64,000 nt of DNA from Bremerella alba (GCF_013618625.1 NZ_JABRWO010000014.1:1-64000); one strand, 5' to 3'. Shown: positions 35,830 through 45,156, numbered from the stretch's first letter. Notes: generated from the letters alone by a model not told the origin. Made by a program: numbers and translations.

Positions 35830-36686
35830 GTTCCGCTTCATACGAACTAACCACTAGTGCTCCTTCGATTCGCACGCGGCTCTTTCGAGTCCCAGGGCTA
35901 TGGATAGGGGGAGGGCTTATTTTTACGTTTGTGTTTTGTGCGATCTTCGCCGGCGTGATTTCGCCATATGGGCCTGACCATCGCGACGGTAAGAACCAAC
36001 CGCCTAGTGCTGCGCATTGGCTGGGGACCGACACGAATGAAAAAGACGTCCTCACGCGGGTAATTTACGGATCGCGTCTGTCTCTCATTGCGAGCGTCAC
36101 ATCGATCAGCTGCGCGGTGGTGGTCGGTGTGGGGCTAGGATTACTGGCCGGATATCGAGGTGGCCGAGTCGATATGCTGGTCATGCGTTTGATCGATATT
36201 TGGCTTTCGTTTCCCAGTTTGCTGATTGCCTTTCTGGTGATCGCGGCCATGAGGCCTGGCTGGACGGCCGTGATTTTTGCGGTGGCTCTGATCAATGTGC
36301 CGGTCTTTGCTCGGCAGATCCGTGCCGAAATGCTCTCACTCAAGCATGCGGCCTATGTGGAAGCGGCCATTGCGGCAGGGGCTTCACCGTTCTATCTGGT
36401 GACATTCGTATTTCTACCGGCGGTCAGCGGAACGATCTGGGTACTGGCTACGCTAGGGCTTGGTCACGCGATCCTGGAAGTGGCTGGCCTGTCGTTTCTG
36501 GGAATCGCTGGCGATCCGTCGAACGCCGAGTGGGGGTCGATGCTAGTCGAAGCGAAGGGGGAGCTACACGTAACGATTTGGCCTGCGGTTGCTCCGGGGA
36601 TCGCCATCTCTCTGACAATTTTGGGGTTCAATCTCTTCGGCGATGGCCTAAGAGAACTATTGAGTCGTCGAACGAGAAGCTTTTAA
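35826..36686 (+). CDS. ABC transporter permease, DppC/OppC type
   Basis: The 286-residue product starts at TTG 35826, which overlaps the upstream TGA (TTGA, four bases), implying coupled translation. Six spans are visible, with the EAA loop YVEAAIAAGASPFYLVTFVFLPA and N-terminal HWLGTDTNEKDVLTRVIYGSRLSL typical of DppC. No ATP-binding subunits follow, so they must be encoded elsewhere. Confidence 0.92.
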   Translation: MSSASYELTTSAPSIRTRLFRVPGLWIGGGLIFTFVFCAIFAGVISPYGPDHRDGKNQPPSAAHWLGTDTNEKDVLTRVIYGSRLSLIASVTSISCAVVVGVGLGLLAGYRGGRVDMLVMRLIDIWLSFPSLLIAFLVIAAMRPGWTAVIFAVALINVPVFARQIRAEMLSLKHAAYVEAAIAAGASPFYLVTFVFLPAVSGTIWVLATLGLGHAILEVAGLSFLGIAGDPSNAEWGSMLVEAKGELHVTIWPAVAPGIAISLTILGFNLFGDGLRELLSRRTRSF

Positions 36687-36986
36687 AGCGTCCTTCTGCT
36701 AGCGAGAAGTCCTGCTTTTCTCGCAAAAAATTGAACGGATTGCCAGTCGAGGCCGTAATTATCGACGTGAATTCAATAAGAATGAGATAAGAAATTCGCA
36801 GAATAGACCCGTTTCGGCTATTCATGAACTCGCTTGCTTGACACGTTAATCTTGGCAAGCTTAACTAGTAGGGTAGGTTGAGTTCTACAGAAACTACTAT
36901 CTTCCCGCCGTCGAATATCCCACCTGCGACGGTATGATTTCCAAACGGACTCGTCGGCGGGTGTACTTTGCTTGGAGAGACGATTC
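36687..36986. other. Intergenic region before the small cytochrome c gene
   Basis: The 300-base spacer holds a stem-loop at 36703-36725 (GCGAGAAG/TTTCTCGC, one G-T pair) just past the permease stop and the candidate promoter/operator at 36832-36866. No gene is seen. Confidence 0.5.
36832..36866 (+). promoter_or_regulatory. Candidate promoter with flanking inverted repeat for the cytochrome c gene
   Basis: TTGACA (36838-36843), a 17-base spacer and TTAACT (36861-36866) lie about 120 bases before the ATG at 36987. The -35 box sits between GCTTGC (36832-36837) and GCAAGC (36855-36860), which are inverted repeats, so a regulator could cover the promoter. Confidence 0.45.
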
Positions 36987-37412
36987 ATGAAGAAAATTGC
37001 GTTGTGTTTGGTGGCTGTTGTTGCTGCCTCTTCTTACTATGCTACTCCGGCTTATGCGGTTAAAGCTTTCGCAGACGCATTTGTCGAGAAGTACAATGTT
37101 GCTGAACCTACCACTGATTCCGAGAAGGAATTGGCTGTAGTGGTCAAGGAAGCCAAGTGTAACCTTTGCCATGGTGGTAAGAGCAAGAAGATCCGAAACG
37201 AATACGGAATCGCTCTTGGCGAACTGCTGGACAAGTCCGAATACGGCGCTAAGCGTCGTAAGGAAGAGCCTGAAAAGGTCCAGGAAGAACTCTTCGCTGC
37301 TTTGGACAAAGTCGCCAAAGAAAAGTCCAAGTCGGGAGAAACTTTCGGCGAGAAGATCGCCGCCGGTAAGCTTCCAGCCGCTGAAGGTACCGACGTCGAA
37401 ACTGAAAAGTAA
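36987..37412 (+). CDS. Small exported cytochrome c-like protein
   Basis: This encodes 141 residues from ATG 36987 (in-frame start at 36972 is less likely). Signal peptide MKKIALCLVAVVAASSYYATPAYA is followed by one CNLCH haem motif (C58, C61, H62). A highly charged Lys/Glu-rich C-terminus lacks an obvious axial Met; a distal ligand cannot be assigned. It probably acts in the periplasm, as an electron carrier or as a simple haem protein. It is monocistronic: own promoter candidate upstream, terminator downstream. Confidence 0.8.
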   Translation: MKKIALCLVAVVAASSYYATPAYAVKAFADAFVEKYNVAEPTTDSEKELAVVVKEAKCNLCHGGKSKKIRNEYGIALGELLDKSEYGAKRRKEEPEKVQEELFAALDKVAKEKSKSGETFGEKIAAGKLPAAEGTDVETEK

Positions 37413-37432
37413 TCTTCAGTTTGAAACGATTC

Positions 37433-37466
37433 AAAAAAAGCCCCGCCTGTTGTGCGGGGCTTTTTT
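37433..37466 (+). terminator. Bidirectional terminator
   Basis: A-run plus AGCCCCGC (to 37446) pairs with GCGGGGCT plus T-run (from 37454) around CTGTTGT. It serves both the cytochrome gene and the minus-strand epimerase gene. Confidence 0.9.
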
Positions 37467-37488
37467 CATGCACTGATCGTTCTGCTTA

Positions 37489-38427
37489 CTACTTCACGCG
37501 AATGCGGACGGTCGTTTCGAAAGCGTCACCCCCTGCTAAGACACGAAGGCCACCGTCGTAGCCTTGTCGCCGTAGCTGGAACGCATCGGGAATGCAGGTA
37601 TATGGCTCGATGCAGAAAGCTTCGCGATGCCCTGGATTGTAGAGAACGACCGACTCGAATTGATCGTCGAACTGCTGCTCGATCGTTCGCCCCGATCCTG
37701 GGTCGTGAATCGAAGTGGTGCAGAGACCGTCTTCGCACTCGAGACCGCCAAAGCCGTTGTCGAACTGAGTATCCTTAAACAACATGGGATCGAAGGGATC
37801 GGAGTCGCGGTTGAATTGATTGCCGCTGGCCAATTGCTCCTTGAACTCCCACGAGAAAGTGAACGGTACGACAATCTCGCAGTCGTCGGCCGATTCTCCT
37901 CCGATAGGGACATTGAAGTAGGGGTGTGTCCCTAGACCAAATGGAAGTGGCTTGGTGCTAGGATTCTCGACACGATAAGTGCCGGTCAGCGTCGAGCCTG
38001 AGATTTCGTAGGTAGCTTGGATTTTGAAATCCGCCGGCCATTGTTCCAGAAGTGTAGGATCGTCCTGCGAAGCTTGAAACTGGGCGGTGATCTTCGATTC
38101 GGTTTGCTCGGTCACTCGCCAGGCACGGTTGAACACGAAACCATGAATTGCGTTTCCCCGTCCGTCACCCTCGGGAATTGTGAACTCGCGGTCTTCCCAA
38201 ATGAGTTTGGTCCCCTTTAGGCGACCTGGAAAAGGAAAGAGAACCGGAATGCCGCTACTCGAGGGGCGAGCCGACCCGTCGACGAAATCTTTGGCTGCCC
38301 AAAGTACATCGACCTCTTGCTCGTCCATCTTTGCGACGAACTGAAAACAATTGAATCCAAAACTGGGGGCAATCTTCGCGAACGATCCGGTGGCCTGGTC
38401 GCGAATTTCAATGACTTCCAAACTCAT
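37489..38427 (-). CDS. Aldose 1-epimerase (galactose mutarotase-like)
   Basis: This encodes 312 residues from ATG 38427. Motifs of the mutarotase superfamily are seen: GIPVLFPFPGRLKG near the substrate channel, IHGFVFNRAWRV with a catalytic-type His, FGLGTHPYFNVPIGG with the second His, and CIEPYTCIPDAF with the catalytic Glu. It interconverts alpha and beta anomers of sugars or sugar phosphates in the cytoplasm. The monomer length is normal. Confidence 0.87.
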   Translation of the reverse strand: MSLEVIEIRDQATGSFAKIAPSFGFNCFQFVAKMDEQEVDVLWAAKDFVDGSARPSSSGIPVLFPFPGRLKGTKLIWEDREFTIPEGDGRGNAIHGFVFNRAWRVTEQTESKITAQFQASQDDPTLLEQWPADFKIQATYEISGSTLTGTYRVENPSTKPLPFGLGTHPYFNVPIGGESADDCEIVVPFTFSWEFKEQLASGNQFNRDSDPFDPMLFKDTQFDNGFGGLECEDGLCTTSIHDPGSGRTIEQQFDDQFESVVLYNPGHREAFCIEPYTCIPDAFQLRRQGYDGGLRVLAGGDAFETTVRIRVK

Positions 38428-38496
38428 GGAAATGATTTCTTGGTTAGGTGACTCAACTTTGGTTTGGGAACGATGATGAAAGCTCTTAAAGCGAAG

Positions 38497-39420
38497 TTAA
38501 AGTTCTCCCCGGCTCAAGAGCATCGTTGCGGTCATCAAAACAATGGTTCCAGCTAGTGTCATCATGGCCATGTTCGCTTTTCGCGTGCTGCGATCAAAAA
38601 AGGCGAGACCGGCCAGTTGATGCATCAGCCAGAATGCCAATCCGATGCTCAAAGCGAACATGGCAGTGCACAAGCTATCACCGCCCATCAAACGCGATTG
38701 TTGGGCGGAATTCAAGGTGGTTGTTAACACAAATCCGACTGGAATCTGTAGCAGCGTCGGTACCACCGCGATCGTAAACGCGACTGCGGCCGTCGGTTCA
38801 CGCTGGTTTTCAGGTAGTTTTCTCAGGCAGAGCATGCCGGTAACCAGCCCACTGACCGCGAAAGAAGCGAACCAGAAATGGAGTGTGAACCAGATCACTT
38901 CGCCATGGAGTAACAGCGAGCGAAACTCACCAGAGTCAATCGGTGATTCGACGTCGACTTCCCCGCGAGCCACGAGCCCGAGAATCGTGAACAGGGTTGG
39001 AAAGTGATACAGCAGATTCGTAGCAGCGAGAATCGCGAGGAAGCGAGAGAGAAAACGTTGCCAACGCTTGGGACGCTTTCCATATCTCCACCAAACGAGA
39101 TAGCCAATGGTGCAAACCAGGGAGAAAGCGATTTCCCAGAATCCAAAGATGATCTTCGAGTCCCAGATACTTTCAATGGCCTGAAAGTAGGCGTCGTTTC
39201 CCTGCAACCAAACCAGGACTCCTTGAATCAAGCCCATAACCATGCCCAGAAGCAGGGCGAGTACCGACCACCACCCAATGGTGCGTCCTACCGAAGCGAT
39301 TTCCTCGCTATCTTGCCGGCATGATCTTGCGTCGAGCCAAATCGATAAAAGCGGGCCGACCGAAGCGAGATTCATCAAAATGAGATGGAGCGAGAGGGTG
39401 ATAATTCGCAAGTAAATCAA
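38497..39420 (-). CDS. Seven-span membrane protein, possible diverged bd-superfamily member
   Basis: The 307-residue product starts at TTG 39420, preceded on its strand by AGGAG about six bases away, which supports that start. About seven spans are seen. Span 1 has SLHLILMNLASVGPLLSIW; then LLLGMVMGLIQGVLVW and FWEIAFSLVCTIGYLVWWRY. The pattern recalls the CydA-like subunit at 10193 (VHVFLAQFAVGGG; VAGAVTGVGIWF; FILEIFAGYLFYRY), including an intramembrane Glu. Several intramembrane His residues (LLYHFP, WFTLHFWF, WLMHQLAGL) could bind haem. This is a weak, by-eye comparison. No cytochrome c motif is present. Confidence 0.55.
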   Translation of the reverse strand: MIYLRIITLSLHLILMNLASVGPLLSIWLDARSCRQDSEEIASVGRTIGWWSVLALLLGMVMGLIQGVLVWLQGNDAYFQAIESIWDSKIIFGFWEIAFSLVCTIGYLVWWRYGKRPKRWQRFLSRFLAILAATNLLYHFPTLFTILGLVARGEVDVESPIDSGEFRSLLLHGEVIWFTLHFWFASFAVSGLVTGMLCLRKLPENQREPTAAVAFTIAVVPTLLQIPVGFVLTTTLNSAQQSRLMGGDSLCTAMFALSIGLAFWLMHQLAGLAFFDRSTRKANMAMMTLAGTIVLMTATMLLSRGEL

Positions 39421-39659
39421 GGAGGACTCCTGATCAAATCAGCCGTTTCGAGCGAACACTACCCTTTATAGTCGACTTGGCGAGCATGAGATGCGAGCCC
39501 GAAGTCCTTTGTATCGAATGTTTTCCGGCATATTAGCTGAATTGGAAAGGTTGTTCGAGCGGGTAAATCGCCCTGCTTGGGTCGATCGGGCTGCATGATG
39601 GGGAATTTTAATAGTTATAATCGACCAAACGCACCCTTGCCCGCCATTCGGGTGTCATG

Positions 39660-39688
39660 TTGACGAAGGTAAAGTCCGATTGTTAAAT
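39660..39688 (+). promoter_or_regulatory. Promoter of tRNA-Val
   Basis: TTGACG (39660-39665), a 17-base spacer and TTAAAT (39683-39688) end 12 bases before the first base of the tRNA, a typical sigma70 arrangement for a stable RNA. Confidence 0.7.
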
Positions 39689-39700
39689 TTAGCGATCCCA

Positions 39701-39776
<76 letters not shown>

Positions 39777-39783
39777 TTTTTAC

Positions 39784-39816
39784 ACCCGTAACTCGTTGAG
39801 AGTTATGGGTCTTTCT
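39784..39816 (+). terminator. Terminator of the tRNA-Val transcript
   Basis: ACCCGTAACTC (39784-39794) pairs with GAGTTATGGGT (39800-39810), one G-T pair, followed by CTTTCT. It lies nine bases after the tRNA and argues against protein starts in this stretch. Confidence 0.7.
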
Positions 39817-39849
39817 ATGCGCTGCTTGTGTGAATTAGGACATTCGGAC

Positions 39850-40107
39850 ATGGACGAACGCGAAGAATTGTTGGCAGCCATTTGCGAAGAAAACTCCGCC
39901 TCGATGGAGGATTTGACCGAGCAATATGGCCCCGAAAGCTTTGGCAACCACGAAGCAGTCGACCGAATCTACGTGACCGAAGCGAACTGGAGCGAGCATA
40001 TCGCCAGTCACCCGGCGATCCTGCTGGACGCGAAGGCCTATGAGATGGCTGTTAAAATCAGCGAAATGATGGCTGAATTGTACGATCACTTGGCCGTGAA
40101 AGATTAA
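39850..40107 (+). CDS. Small acidic protein of unknown function
   Basis: This encodes 85 residues from ATG 39850; earlier in-frame starts fall within the tRNA or its terminator. The protein is cytosolic, acidic and largely helical (DEREELLAAICEENSASMEDLTEQYG; MAVKISEMMAELYDHL). No family is recognised. Composition and codon use look like the neighbours. No convincing ribosome site is seen. Confidence 0.55.
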   Translation: MDEREELLAAICEENSASMEDLTEQYGPESFGNHEAVDRIYVTEANWSEHIASHPAILLDAKAYEMAVKISEMMAELYDHLAVKD

Positions 40108-40159
40108 ACGGCTAATTGGTAGGGCGAAAGCTGCAGCATCCGATGTATCGATGCTGTAG

Positions 40160-40792
40160 CTAATCTTCTTCATCCCCAGTGTTGTACCGCTGCCGGGTCT
40201 GCGGGACGTCTTGTCCGGCATGCAGCTGTGCTAATGTGTGTTGCAATATCGTCGGCAAATCGGACTCCGACAGGTCGTCGGTGGAGAAAATCTTGGCGGT
40301 ACAACGGGATAGGTTTTCCCGATCGCCGCCAAATTCATCGGCATCGACCAGTAGCAAGACGCCTGTCTGTCGCCGCAAGAGCATCTCGTCCATGAATTCC
40401 ATGGGGGTCAACTCGGCGAGCATGGCTTCCAGCTTATTCTTGGCGACCTTGATGCGCTGGGCCCGGTTTTTCTTTTCCCATTCGATCAATTCCGAGAGTT
40501 CTCGTGCGGAAACCTCTTCGTTGAATTTGATGCCGAGTTTTTTTCCCTCTCTTTTTTGGGCTTCCGTGGCAACCGGTGAGTTCCGCAAGATCACCGTCGA
40601 GTCGCCCCGGTCTTTATCGTTGGACTTTTCGGATTTCTTTTTTCCGTTGGAATCGGATACCGCATCTGCACTAGGTACGCGGATCGCCTGTTTGCAGCCG
40701 GGACACGAGATCTTTTTGCCGGCATACTTAGCCTTGGCTTTGATCGTGTTTCTACAGTGTTTGCACTTAAAGCGGATCAGGTCGTCCGACAT
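40160..40792 (-). CDS. Zinc-ribbon protein with helical region
   Basis: This encodes 210 residues from ATG 40792. The N-terminus has a zinc ribbon of the form FKCKHCRNTIKAKAKYAGKK followed by ISCPGCKQAIRVP, i.e. two CxxC pairs with the FRC.C...lr...yaGk...CP.C pattern common in planctomycetes. A Lys/Ser-rich linker leads to a helical domain (EVSARELSELIEWEKKNRAQRIKVAKNKLE) and an acidic region. It is cytosolic, perhaps nucleic-acid or protein binding; the role is unknown. The GTG at 40801 is an alternative start. Confidence 0.72.
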   Translation of the reverse strand: MSDDLIRFKCKHCRNTIKAKAKYAGKKISCPGCKQAIRVPSADAVSDSNGKKKSEKSNDKDRGDSTVILRNSPVATEAQKREGKKLGIKFNEEVSARELSELIEWEKKNRAQRIKVAKNKLEAMLAELTPMEFMDEMLLRRQTGVLLLVDADEFGGDRENLSRCTAKIFSTDDLSESDLPTILQHTLAQLHAGQDVPQTRQRYNTGDEED

Positions 40793-41128
40793 CGTTTGCA
40801 CTCGGCACTCCCGTTAAAGTCACTCGTTCCCTGGGTGAGGCCACATCTTTTTCACCGAAGCCGACAGCAACTGAGTTTAGATAGAGCCATTAGCCGAACG
40901 CATCTTTTTGGGTTTATGTTCGCTCGAAAACAGCGAAATTAGAGAAGGATTACCGTTTCTTCACACTTGCTTCGACTTTCGTTCCTGAGTCTGCCCCTCC
41001 TGCATCGCTAAGGCTTCGCCTGTTATGTTAATTTTGTGGCCTTTTGGCCCCGGCAAACGACTTCCTAGTAATAGGAAGGACCGCCCGGCGTTGAAGCGAA
41101 ATCGGTAGGAAAACGATAGGTTGTGAAG
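40793..41128. other. Divergent intergenic region before mutS
   Basis: The 336-base region between two divergent genes holds a perfect 7-bp hairpin (CTTCCTA 41061-41067 / TAGGAAG 41072-41078, loop GTAA) about 50 bases before mutS. No gene or clear promoter pair is recognised. Confidence 0.45.
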
Positions 41129-43729
41129 ATGGCGATGACCCCAATGATGCAGCAGTACCACGAAGCAAAGAATGCTTGTGGTGACGCGATCTTGCTGTTC
41201 CGCATGGGTGACTTCTACGAGTTGTTCAATGACGATGCAGTCACGGCTTCCAAGGTCCTGGGAATGACCCTGACCAGCCGGGACAAAGGAGAGAACGCCA
41301 CACCGATGGCTGGCTTTCCGCACCATCAACTCGATTCATATCTCGCCAAGCTTATCCAGCAGGGCTACCGCGTTGGTATCTGTGATCAGGTGGAAGATCC
41401 CAAGCAGGCCAAGGGGATCGTCAAACGCGAAATCACACGCATTCTTTCTCCCGGCACCCTCACCGACGACTCTCTACTGAGCCCCAAGGAAAGCAATTTT
41501 CTGGCGGCCGTTTTATGCGATGGCGACCACGCCGGCATTAGCTGGATCGAACTATCGACCGGGCGTTTTCTGGCTGGTGTTTTCTCGACGGCCAGACTTG
41601 CCGACGAACTCGCACGAATTGCCCCGTCGGAATGTTTGCTTTCTGAAGGGACCGACGCGCTGCCCAAGCACATGAATGGGCAATTCCTGCAAACGCAGCG
41701 ACCAGCCTGGGCATTTGGCGGGAAGTCGGCAGACGAGAAGCTTTCGAAACACTTCGAGGTAAAGAGCCTGGATGGATTCGGCTTCGAAGAGGGAGACCGC
41801 CTGGCGATCCGTGCCGCCGGGGCGATTCTCGATTATTTGCAAGAGACGCAGCGCGGCTCGCTAGAGCATGTCCAGTCACTTATCAGCTACCGACAGACCA
41901 ACGCCGTTGAGATCGACGAAGCGACGCGGCGATCGCTGGAGCTAACCCGAACTATTCGCGATCAACGCCGCGATGGGACCCTGATTTCGGTCCTGGACCG
42001 TTGCCGGACGCCGATGGGTAGTCGCTTGATGGCCGACTGGTTGGGAAGCCCCTTGGCATCGGTCGAGCCTATCTGCGAGCGTCACGATGCCGTCGAGGAA
42101 TTGAAGAGCGATCTGTCATTGTCCGAGTCACTTGGCGATGCATTGGCAGGCGTTTACGACCTGCAGCGACTGCTGACACGTGTTACCACAGGCCGCGCAA
42201 GCCCTCGTGACCTTAGTTTTGTCGCACGCACTCTGGCCAAGCTTCCGCGGATTAAGGCCAAAGTGACATCTCGAAAGAGTAAGTTGATAGGACAGATCGA
42301 GAGCCAGATCGATCTGTGCCCCGAAGTGCACGATAAGTTAGCCGCTGCGTTGATTGAGGATTGTCCACTGACAACGGCCGACGGTGGATTCATCCAAGAT
42401 GGCTATCACGCCAAGCTGGACGAGCTACGCGGACTCGCCGCCGGTGGGAAACAGTGGATTGCCAACTATCAGGCCGAAGAGAGCGAAAAGTCCGGCATTC
42501 CCAACATGAAGGTAGGGTTCAACAGGGTCTTCGGCTACTACATCGAGATTACCAATACCCATCGCGATAAAGTCCCCACGTACTTTCATCGCAAGCAGAC
42601 GCTCAAGAATGCTGAGCGATATATTACGCCGGAGCTAAAAGAGTATGAAGAGAAAGTTCTGTCGGCCGACGAAAAGGCGAAAACGCTTGAGCTTGAAATT
42701 TTTGCGGAACTCCGTGAACTGGTGCAGGCAGCAGCCGATCGACTGCGCAGTACGGCGACGGCTTTGGCCAACCTGGACGCGTTGGTTTCGCTGGGCAACC
42801 TGGCACGAGATCGCAATTACTGTCGTCCCAAGATCGACGACGGCAAAGAGCTGGCGATCGTCGATGGCCGTCACCCAGTGCTGGACGTGACCGAGGAAGC
42901 AGGCACGTTCATCCCTAACGACACGATGCTCGGTGGTGAGGATGTTGATGATATCGCCATCATCACCGGTCCTAACATGGCAGGTAAAAGTACCTACATT
43001 CGTCAGGTTGGGCTCATTGCGATCATGGCACAGATGGGGAGCTTTGTCCCGGCCAAGGAAGCTCGGGTCGGCATCGTCGATCGCGTCTTCGCACGGGTAG
43101 GGGCGAGCGATGAGCTCTCGCGTGGTCAGAGTACCTTTATGGTCGAGATGACTGAAACGGCTCGGATTCTCAATACGGCGACCGAGCGCAGCTTGGTCAT
43201 ACTGGATGAAATCGGGCGGGGGACCAGCACCTACGACGGTGTTTCGTTGGCGTGGTCGATTGTTGAGTACATCCATGATCGAATTGGTTGCCGAACGTTG
43301 TTCGCCACGCACTATCACGAGCTTGCCGACTTGTCCCAGTCGCTCGAGCGAGTGACGAACTTGAACGTGGCGGTGAAAGAATGGGACGACAAGATCATCT
43401 TCCTGCATAAGATTGTCGCCGGAGCCGCGGACAAGAGCTACGGGATTTATGTGGCTCGCTTGGCCGGTATCCCGAACGACGTCAACGAACGTGCCAAGCA
43501 GATCTTGGCTCAATTAGAGCAGGAACATTTAGATCCGGAGGGTCAGACGAAAATCCGACCCAAGCGAGACCGGCATCCTAAGACCGATCTTCAATTGACC
43601 TTTTTCGGACCGAGCGAACATCCGGTCGTCGAAGAGATTCGCCAAGCCGATTTAAGTGGCCTGACGCCACTGGATGCGTTTCAAAAATTGATCCAGTGGC
43701 AAAGTGAACTGAAGAAGCCGGCGAACTAG
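41129..43729 (+). CDS. mutS: DNA mismatch repair ATPase MutS
   Basis: This encodes 866 residues from ATG 41129 (a GTG two codons upstream is possible). MutS recognises mispaired bases. The mismatch-reading motif GDFYELF near the N-terminus is intact (Phe-x-Glu). The core and clamp follow, and the C-terminal ATPase has Walker A GPNMAGKST (about 614-622), the STFMVEMTE signature and LVILDEIGRGTSTYDGVSLAW (Walker B). A helix-turn-helix C-terminal region follows. The full length indicates MutS1, not MutS2. Its stop overlaps that of the convergent sulfatase gene at a shared CTAG. Confidence 0.96.
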   Translation: MAMTPMMQQYHEAKNACGDAILLFRMGDFYELFNDDAVTASKVLGMTLTSRDKGENATPMAGFPHHQLDSYLAKLIQQGYRVGICDQVEDPKQAKGIVKREITRILSPGTLTDDSLLSPKESNFLAAVLCDGDHAGISWIELSTGRFLAGVFSTARLADELARIAPSECLLSEGTDALPKHMNGQFLQTQRPAWAFGGKSADEKLSKHFEVKSLDGFGFEEGDRLAIRAAGAILDYLQETQRGSLEHVQSLISYRQTNAVEIDEATRRSLELTRTIRDQRRDGTLISVLDRCRTPMGSRLMADWLGSPLASVEPICERHDAVEELKSDLSLSESLGDALAGVYDLQRLLTRVTTGRASPRDLSFVARTLAKLPRIKAKVTSRKSKLIGQIESQIDLCPEVHDKLAAALIEDCPLTTADGGFIQDGYHAKLDELRGLAAGGKQWIANYQAEESEKSGIPNMKVGFNRVFGYYIEITNTHRDKVPTYFHRKQTLKNAERYITPELKEYEEKVLSADEKAKTLELEIFAELRELVQAAADRLRSTATALANLDALVSLGNLARDRNYCRPKIDDGKELAIVDGRHPVLDVTEEAGTFIPNDTMLGGEDVDDIAIITGPNMAGKSTYIRQVGLIAIMAQMGSFVPAKEARVGIVDRVFARVGASDELSRGQSTFMVEMTETARILNTATERSLVILDEIGRGTSTYDGVSLAWSIVEYIHDRIGCRTLFATHYHELADLSQSLERVTNLNVAVKEWDDKIIFLHKIVAGAADKSYGIYVARLAGIPNDVNERAKQILAQLEQEHLDPEGQTKIRPKRDRHPKTDLQLTFFGPSEHPVVEEIRQADLSGLTPLDAFQKLIQWQSELKKPAN

Positions 43730-45156
43730 GCACCTTTGCGATGGGTAGGCATCTTCGCCCCGGTTTCCTGACGCCACGCTTTAAGCTTCGCGTGTAGCTT
43801 GGCGACGAGGTCCGGCTTCTTGGCAGTAAGGTCGTTCTGTTCTCCGATATCGTCGGACAAGTTGTAAAGTTCGAGATGGCCATCTTCGTAGAACTCGATC
43901 AGCTTCCAATCCCCATCGCGAACGGCAGACGATGGTGAACCCCCTTGATTGCCGTAGTGAGGGTAATGCCAGAAAATCGCACCTCGCTCGAATTCGTCAC
44001 CTTTCAAAACCGGCGCGAAGCTCGTGCCGTCGATTGTCAGATTTTTTGGAACGTCGATGCCTGCGATTTGCAGCATGGTTGGGAAGAAGTCGACACTGCT
44101 GACAATCTGCGAAGTCTCGGTGCCGGCTTTCGTAGTGCCTGGCCAGCGAACGATCATGGGTTCGCGAATGCCCCCTTCGTAGATCCAACCTTTGCCGGCA
44201 CGCAGCGGCAGGTTACTGGTCGGGTGTCCTTCCGAGGTCGACAAGCCACCGTTGTCGGACATGAAGATGACAACCGTATCTTGGGTTAGGCCAAGCTCGT
44301 CGACGCCGTCGAGCACCTTGCCGACGGCCTGGTCCATGGCATCGACCATGCCGGCGTAAACCGCGTGCTCCTGAACGAGACGCGCTTTCCGCTGGCCTTC
44401 CTTTCCCCAGATTTCTCCGTGTTTGAGCGTTTCCTTTTTCTGTAGATACTTTTGCTTGAGGTCTTCGCGCGACATCAACGGAGTATGCACGGAATAGAAG
44501 GAGAGATAAGCTAAAAACGGTTGATCCTTGTTCTCGGTCATGAACTTGACCGTTTCCCTGGCCAGGCGATCTGGCAGATGTTCGCCGTCGGGGCCATCTT
44601 CCAAGCGTGGATTGCCATAGGGAGAGAAATACCTCTTGCCGCCGTAAGGGCCACCACGATCGATGCCCCCTTGGTTGACGTCGAAGCCTTGATGCTCAGG
44701 CCAGTACTCTTTGCTACCCAGGTGCCACTTGCCAGCAAAGAAGGTTGCGTAGCCGTTCTTTTTGAGGATCTCGGCGATCGTGGTTTCGTTGTGGGCAAGT
44801 TGCATTTCGTACGGTGCCGGTAACATCTTGGTCTTGCGGTTCCAACGCTCTGGCTGAGGAGCACCGATGAAGTCAGTCACACCGGTTCGAGTAGGGTAGC
44901 GTCCGGTGAGAATGCTCGCGCGTGTCGGAGAGCAAACCTGGCAGGCCGCATAGGCATCGGTGAATTTCAGCCCGCTTGCGGCTAGTTTGTCGACGTTGGG
45001 CGTTTCGTAAAATGAACTTCCGTAGCAACCAAGGTCGGTCCAGCCGAGATCATCGACCAGGAAGAAAACGAAGTTAGGTTTTCGCTGTTCGGCTGACGTC
45101 GTTTGAGGGACCAGCAGAATCGCCAAGGCAGAAAGCAAGATCGCGAGCGTTCGCAT
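43726..45156 (-). CDS. Secreted formylglycine-dependent sulfatase
   Basis: This encodes 476 residues from ATG 45156, signal peptide MRTLAILLSALAILLVPQTTSAEQ. The alkaline phosphatase-like fold has metal ligands in FVFFLVDDLGWTDLGCYG. The sulfatase signature CSPTRASILTGRYPTR carries the Cys that is converted to formylglycine. Further motifs are ATFFAGKWHLG and VIFMSDNGGLSTSEG. It removes sulfate esters from polysaccharides or related substrates outside the cytoplasm, a hallmark activity in marine planctomycetes. No anaerobic or aerobic maturase gene is near. It ends convergently with mutS. Confidence 0.95.
   Translation of the reverse strand: MRTLAILLSALAILLVPQTTSAEQRKPNFVFFLVDDLGWTDLGCYGSSFYETPNVDKLAASGLKFTDAYAACQVCSPTRASILTGRYPTRTGVTDFIGAPQPERWNRKTKMLPAPYEMQLAHNETTIAEILKKNGYATFFAGKWHLGSKEYWPEHQGFDVNQGGIDRGGPYGGKRYFSPYGNPRLEDGPDGEHLPDRLARETVKFMTENKDQPFLAYLSFYSVHTPLMSREDLKQKYLQKKETLKHGEIWGKEGQRKARLVQEHAVYAGMVDAMDQAVGKVLDGVDELGLTQDTVVIFMSDNGGLSTSEGHPTSNLPLRAGKGWIYEGGIREPMIVRWPGTTKAGTETSQIVSSVDFFPTMLQIAGIDVPKNLTIDGTSFAPVLKGDEFERGAIFWHYPHYGNQGGSPSSAVRDGDWKLIEFYEDGHLELYNLSDDIGEQNDLTAKKPDLVAKLHAKLKAWRQETGAKMPTHRKGA

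Noticed and set aside
42635-43513. Minus-strand open frame of 292 codons
   Set aside because: Antisense to the mutS ATPase domain.
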